Of a stretch of 64,000 nt of DNA, positions 60,726-64,000 are shown piece after piece; positions within the stretch are counted from its first letter, which is position 1, and the number at the start of each line of letters is the position of its first letter. Both the position numbers and the translations under genes were made by a program. Source of the DNA: a virus; the IMG/VR virus record IMGVR_UViG_3300047444_000198, positions 1 through 64,000 of that record. One strand, 5' to 3'. The notes under the pieces were generated by a model. The model was not told the origin of the DNA and ran no database searches. It saw only the letters and a list, made by a program, of their open reading frames with translations.

Positions 60726-60959
60726 GTGCTCAGAGACGTGCTCACTCTTGCCCTCTTGGTGGTGCTGTTCGCCCTGGTAGGGCTGTGGGTCACCCATGTT
60801 GACTGGTCAGGCGTCATCAATGGACCAGCCCCCACCACTACGACTACCGACCTCGTCCACCTGGACGCCGTTCGTCCGGTCATGCTGAGCCTGCTGCAAG
60901 GCCACCAGACGCTCCCAGGCTCGTGGTGGACCGTTCGATGGCAGCCAAGCGGGCCGTAG
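60726..60959 (+). CDS. Possible single-pass membrane protein (doubtful)
   Basis: 77 residues with an N-terminal helix (VLTLALLVVLFALVGLWV) then a Thr-rich stretch (APTTTTTDLVH). TACTGT lies 5 nt before the GTG. Its 3' two-thirds overlap the convergent minus-strand gene at 60807, so it may be spurious or shorter. Confidence 0.3.
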   Translation: MLRDVLTLALLVVLFALVGLWVTHVDWSGVINGPAPTTTTTDLVHLDAVRPVMLSLLQGHQTLPGSWWTVRWQPSGP

Positions 60960-61313
60960 CATGTGATGAGTCAACAGCAGGCTCGACACCCCCATGCTGT
61001 ACACCTGGCGCACCGCGTCAGGGTCCACGTCCAGGTACAGCCCGACCGGCCAACCGGTTCCAAGGGCTTCTCGGACCTGCGAGACCTTCCAAGAGACATC
61101 GGTCAGCACACTGTCGCCCTTGTCCAGCAGAATCTCGTAGCGCACCGTGTTCGAGCGCATGATGCGCTGAGCTTCTTCTCGGGGACTGGTCGTGAGCACA
61201 ACAGTGCGGAACTCCGTCGCCAGGCCCCGGTACATGGCCAGGTGCCGGTCGATCTTGTTGTCCTCGATCGACAGCACCCCCTCCAAGGCGATCATCAGCG
61301 ACTCACCCGCCAT
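60807..61313 (-). CDS. HAD-like fold protein with degenerate motif I
   Basis: 168 residues. LMIALEGVLSIED, then TVVLTTSPREEAQRIM and VGLYLDVDPDAVRQV, VSSLLLTHHMLRP resemble the strand order of HAD-like proteins, with Glu in place of the usual motif I Asp. The match is by pattern only. TGATG overlap with the GNAT-like gene. Confidence 0.5.
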   Translation of the reverse strand: MAGESLMIALEGVLSIEDNKIDRHLAMYRGLATEFRTVVLTTSPREEAQRIMRSNTVRYEILLDKGDSVLTDVSWKVSQVREALGTGWPVGLYLDVDPDAVRQVYSMGVSSLLLTHHMLRPAWLPSNGPPRAWERLVALQQAQHDRTNGVQVDEVGSRSGGGWSIDDA

Positions 61314-61720
61314 CAGATGCGCCTCGGTCGTCGGCCCCCTACGGCCTTGCTCCACGCATCACCTGCGTCAGTGCGCTGCGGCGAATGCTTGGGGGCGGGC
61401 ACCCCTCGGGTCTCACCAGCGATCTCGTGCCCTTGACTCCAAAGGGACGAAGCTACGCCCTGGCGCTGGAACTGCTTTGAGGTGTACACGCCGATGATCT
61501 CACCGGTCTTGTGGTGCCAAGACATTGACCCCATGGGTCGGTGACCGGGATCAACGTAGGACCCCTCCCACCTCCGTCGTTCCGATGGGTGCTCCTGCGC
61601 CCATGATGAGTCAGCATGCTCAGGCTCCCATGCCTCGATGGTGTGCACCGAGAGACCACCCATCGACTTGGGGTTGGCCGGATGGAACACCGTGGTGAAC
61701 TGGGTGCCCTTGGTCTGCAT
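61313..61720 (-). CDS. GNAT-fold acetyltransferase-like protein (second copy)
   Basis: 135 residues. MGSMSWHHKTGEIIGVYTSK, then QFQRQGVASSLWSQGHEIAG, fits GNAT motif A (RQGVAS). It ends SPQRTDAGDAWSKAVGG, shared with the 2966 protein. The start QTKGTQF resembles QPKGTQL of the 62882 gene, suggesting a common N-terminal module. Confidence 0.65.
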   Translation of the reverse strand: MQTKGTQFTTVFHPANPKSMGGLSVHTIEAWEPEHADSSWAQEHPSERRRWEGSYVDPGHRPMGSMSWHHKTGEIIGVYTSKQFQRQGVASSLWSQGHEIAGETRGVPAPKHSPQRTDAGDAWSKAVGGRRPRRI

Positions 61721-61981
61721 CTAGACCTGCCGAAGTCGGTGCACCGGCTCCACAGTGGTACCAGTCGGTCCCGGCCTCCAAGACACGTTGACGTGCGTGC
61801 CCCCGGAGTGCTGGGCCACCACCTTGCCCACCTTGCCAGTCTCACCGTGCTCGACCATGGTGCCGGTGGGATGCTCCGGCGCTCCCATGGTGGTCGAGAA
61901 GCGCGCCATCACGGCATCGAACTGCTTGGGGTTCAGGTGACCGGCCTTGCCTAGCTCCCGAAGCGGCTTGAGATTCGGCAT
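61721..61981 (-). CDS. Small hypothetical protein
   Basis: 86 residues: PLRELGKAGHLNPKQFDAVM, then KVVAQHSGGTHVNVSWRPGP. The last part is beta-like. TGATG overlap upstream. Probably a virion-cluster gene. Confidence 0.58.
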   Translation of the reverse strand: MPNLKPLRELGKAGHLNPKQFDAVMARFSTTMGAPEHPTGTMVEHGETGKVGKVVAQHSGGTHVNVSWRPGPTGTTVEPVHRLRQV

Positions 61982-62238
61982 CACACCACCACCCATGTTG
62001 TGCCGTTCCACCACGCGTTGCCATCGGTGAGAGGTACGGCGTTGGTCACTGAGCCCCAGGTCGTGGCCGGACTGGCGGTGATGCCCGTACCCGTGCCGAA
62101 CTGGGCTTTGGAGGGCACCACACGACCAGCCGGGGTGAACGTGCCGGGGGTACCCATGGTCGCCCCGGTCGGACGATAGGCCGTGTCCGTCCACGTGGGA
62201 GCGTTCATCCACCCGCCACCTGTGAACGCCGAGACCAT
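61981..62238 (-). CDS. Small Gly/Thr-rich protein with WNGTTW ending
   Basis: 85 residues; Thr/Gly/Pro-rich, ending DGNAWWNGTTWVVV, the same kind of Trp motif that closes the fibre protein at 4384. Likely a structural or fibre-type component. TGATG overlaps at both ends. Confidence 0.6.
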   Translation of the reverse strand: MVSAFTGGGWMNAPTWTDTAYRPTGATMGTPGTFTPAGRVVPSKAQFGTGTGITASPATTWGSVTNAVPLTDGNAWWNGTTWVVV

Positions 62239-62882
62239 CAGTGCCCGCCTCGTAGCTTCCGGATGGCCTGTTGTTGAGCCAACGCTTCACGCTGACGCTG
62301 GCGCTGCTTCACCTTCAAGCCGTCCTCGTCGTAGTCGCCACGCTTCATCCGGATCTGCGGGATCACGTAGCTGTGCACGAACGGGCACAGGTGGCACAGG
62401 TACATGCGGTCGTTGGGGGCCATGCCCTTCTGGGACTCGTGGTCTCCAACCATCTTGGACTCGCTGAAGACGTCCATGCACCGGTCCGTGGGCCGGTGGT
62501 GCTCGTTGAAGCACGCCATCGCGTCGTCCTTCAACTGGTCCCGCTCGTCGTACATCAAGCCGTGGGAGTCCTTGAGTCCGGTCTGGATCTGCTTGATGAT
62601 GTCGGTGGCCTCCCACGTGAGCTTGTCGATGAAGGCCAGGTCCCACTTCTCCAAGTCAGGGATGTGGATGTCGTCATGGGCGTGACGGCTGACCCAGTCC
62701 TCCAAGGCCGGGTCCCACTTGTGCACCATCGTGGGCATGCCCTTGTCGTCGCGGTAGGTCATGTCAACCTCACGCCCGTCCTCCATCCAGGCAACACGAG
62801 CCGGTACCAAAGGCGCGCTGGCGGGGGGATCAGGAAGGCGGGTGAGCGTCCGGCAGATGTGACAGGTAGCTAGGCGAGGCAT
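62238..62882 (-). CDS. Hypothetical protein with Cys pairs
   Basis: 214 residues. LATCHICRTLTRLPDP opens with a Cys pair; a later MYLCHLCPFVHSYVIPQIRM gives a second. The middle is acidic and helical; the C-terminus is a Gln/Arg helix (KVKQRQRQREALAQQQAIRK). Start fixed by a TGATG overlap with the ART-like gene. Confidence 0.62.
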   Translation of the reverse strand: MPRLATCHICRTLTRLPDPPASAPLVPARVAWMEDGREVDMTYRDDKGMPTMVHKWDPALEDWVSRHAHDDIHIPDLEKWDLAFIDKLTWEATDIIKQIQTGLKDSHGLMYDERDQLKDDAMACFNEHHRPTDRCMDVFSESKMVGDHESQKGMAPNDRMYLCHLCPFVHSYVIPQIRMKRGDYDEDGLKVKQRQRQREALAQQQAIRKLRGGH

Positions 62883-63496
62883 CAATCCCACTTCTCCAAG
62901 GAGCGCACCTTGTCACGATAGGTGGGTGGTGCGTCAACAGCGTCCGGGTGCGAGAACCGCTCCGTATGTGCTACCACACGGTCCCACGGGATCTGACTGC
63001 GGGTGCGGGCGTAGGGGTCCACGTTGGACTGGAACCAGTTGTCCCCCTGGTGCACGGCCATCTTGACGATGCGACCCCCGCCGACCACACGGCGGGGCAT
63101 GTAGCTGTGCGCCGTCGCCGCCTCGACTCCGGCGTTGGTGCCCTCCCAGCCTGGCTCGATGGCACCCCGCTCGTCGGACTGGACGTAGCCCCGGCTCTTG
63201 GCCTGTTGGAACTCGTCCTCGCTCATGCCCCGGAACACGTGCGTGACATGCCCCGGCAGCGGCGACTCCTTAGGGCCACTGCCACTGACGCCCACGTCCC
63301 TGATCCCCGGCAGCCATGATGACTCACCAAGCTGCTTGATGAGCCGCTGACGCTTGAGTGAGGAGAACGCATGATCAAGGTCACTCGCCTGCATGCGAGT
63401 GTTCAACCAGTCGGGCGCGTCAGTGTCAACAGGAGTCGAGTGAGGACCCGACTCGATGCCGGGGAAGTCCCGAAGCTGCGTGCCCTTGGGCTGCAT
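62882..63496 (-). CDS. ADP-ribosyltransferase-like fold protein
   Basis: 204 residues. HVFRGMSEDEFQQAKSRGYV resembles the first strand and Arg of ART-fold domains (RG-S-type toxins). TAHSYMPRRVVGGGRIVKMA may provide the S-T-S-like strand, and later SQIPWDRVVAHTERF the end of the fold. The catalytic Glu cannot be assigned. Phage ART-like proteins are sometimes injected with DNA. N-terminus QPKGTQL resembles the GNAT-like gene at 61313. Confidence 0.5.
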   Translation of the reverse strand: MQPKGTQLRDFPGIESGPHSTPVDTDAPDWLNTRMQASDLDHAFSSLKRQRLIKQLGESSWLPGIRDVGVSGSGPKESPLPGHVTHVFRGMSEDEFQQAKSRGYVQSDERGAIEPGWEGTNAGVEAATAHSYMPRRVVGGGRIVKMAVHQGDNWFQSNVDPYARTRSQIPWDRVVAHTERFSHPDAVDAPPTYRDKVRSLEKWD

Positions 63497-63783
63497 CAGT
63501 CATAGCCCTCACGGTTGAGCGTGCGCCCCTCGTTGATGGCGTCGTCGTCCATGTAAGCCCGATAGTTGCCCGCCGCCTTCCGCGCCGCAAAGCTCGCCTC
63601 CAAGCGAGCATGGGTGTCTTTGCTGGCCTGGCTCCTGGGATCAGCAGCGGACTCCCGATCGGCCTGGTTGTGTACGAGCACAGAGCCGGGACCGAACGGG
63701 GTGCCCAAGTCCGAGGGGCGTCCCACCTTGCGGGCCGGATGGTCAGCCTTGTTCTCGGGGGGAGGTGAACCGTGTCCGGCCAT
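63496..63783 (-). CDS. Small virion-cluster protein
   Basis: 95 residues. NKADHPARKVGRPSDLGTPF resembles DKANHPGRKVDQASM in the next gene to the right, so the two share a module. Helical end (HARLEASFAARKAAGNYRAY). TGATG overlap at both ends. Confidence 0.6.
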   Translation of the reverse strand: MAGHGSPPPENKADHPARKVGRPSDLGTPFGPGSVLVHNQADRESAADPRSQASKDTHARLEASFAARKAAGNYRAYMDDDAINEGRTLNREGYD

Positions 63784-64000
63784 CACTCACTCTGCCCATG
63801 CCAAGAGCGCACTGCTCGACGTGGCACTTCCTGCCGAGTGGGGTAGGGAGCCACATCACCAGCCGTGAAGTGCTCCCGAGCCCGTTCACCAGTGAGATCG
63901 CCAGCCCCGGCGATCGCCTTCCAATGAGCGACAGAATCCCTCGTCATCGACGCCTGATCAACCTTGCGGCCAGGGTGGTTGGCCTTGTCTGGCGCTGGCG
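63783..64000 (-). CDS. Virion-cluster protein (partial, N-terminus beyond window)
   Basis: About 72 C-terminal residues: DKANHPGRKVDQASMTRDSV, then AHWKAIAGAGDLTGERAREH. The ADHP/ANHPxRKV module is shared with the neighbour. The gene enters from the right edge. Confidence 0.6.
   Translation of the reverse strand, partial: PAPDKANHPGRKVDQASMTRDSVAHWKAIAGAGDLTGERAREHFTAGDVAPYPTRQEVPRRAVRSWHGQSE

Noticed and set aside
1-64000. Integrase, excisionase or attachment site indicating a temperate phage
   Set aside because: No tyrosine or serine recombinase motif was seen in any frame; the tRNA-like element alone is not enough.

Overview
The window is part of a high-GC genome of a tailed bacteriophage with a contractile tail (myovirus morphotype). 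Evidence for the tail type is a tail sheath gene at the left edge, upstream of which lie a large terminase, a portal, an N4-gp56-type major capsid protein and receptor-binding proteins. The host is almost certainly an actinobacterium. The window encodes two WhiB-like four-cysteine proteins, two LPXTG sortase-type surface proteins, a Ku protein and many promoters whose -10 element lies only 6 to 7 nt from the start codon, which suggests leaderless mRNAs. No integrase was seen, and no DNA polymerase, tape measure or baseplate gene lies in the window.

Layout. (1) 1-19290, minus strand: the late operon, read right to left. Its order is terminase, small head proteins, portal, scaffold, capsid, tail fibre and collar proteins, neck proteins, tail sheath. 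(2) 19297-24474, minus: small genes, a tRNA-Pro(GGG), a secreted protein, a histone-tail-like protein, a WhiB protein, a KTSC protein and a membrane-anchored lytic transglycosylase. (3) 24551-31390, plus: a tight operon of about 20 small overlapping genes, several of them zinc-finger or ribbon-helix-helix proteins. (4) 31425-34888, minus: zinc-ribbon miniproteins, a second WhiB and three ribbon-helix-helix proteins. (5) 34889-35476: a 588-bp non-coding stretch rich in perfect inverted repeats, a candidate origin or control region. (6) 35477-52991, minus: an SNF2-type helicase, a DUF6011-like zinc protein, about 30 small genes with individual promoters, two LPXTG proteins, a GH39-like glycosidase, Ku and a MoxR-type AAA+ ATPase. 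(7) 53172-57842, plus: a VWA protein with an HExxH motif, two small genes, two large non-coding stem-loops and a DUF3987 protein. (8) 57888-64000, minus: an HNH-like protein and virion-associated-looking proteins, including GNAT-like and ADP-ribosyltransferase-like folds.

The most unusual content is regulatory. Most small genes at 37-51 kb are preceded by a stereotyped cassette on the coding strand: a GGGCCGAATGGCCC hairpin, a GTTGA(C/G)TCAAC palindrome, a TAGACT-type -10 box, then 6-7 nt to the start codon. Where the upstream gene has no stop before the cassette, the cassette is translated and gives unrelated proteins the same C-terminal tail (NDS-x-VEST). Independently, an exact 13-mer, CACTGACACTGAC, occurs 22 times on both strands, inside and between genes. 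Several intergenic regions also hold long stem-loops with 9-13 bp perfect outer stems.

Starts were chosen from ribosome-binding sites, stop/start overlaps (ATGA, GTGA, TGATG) and -10 spacing. Functions rest on motifs read by eye; no database search was run.
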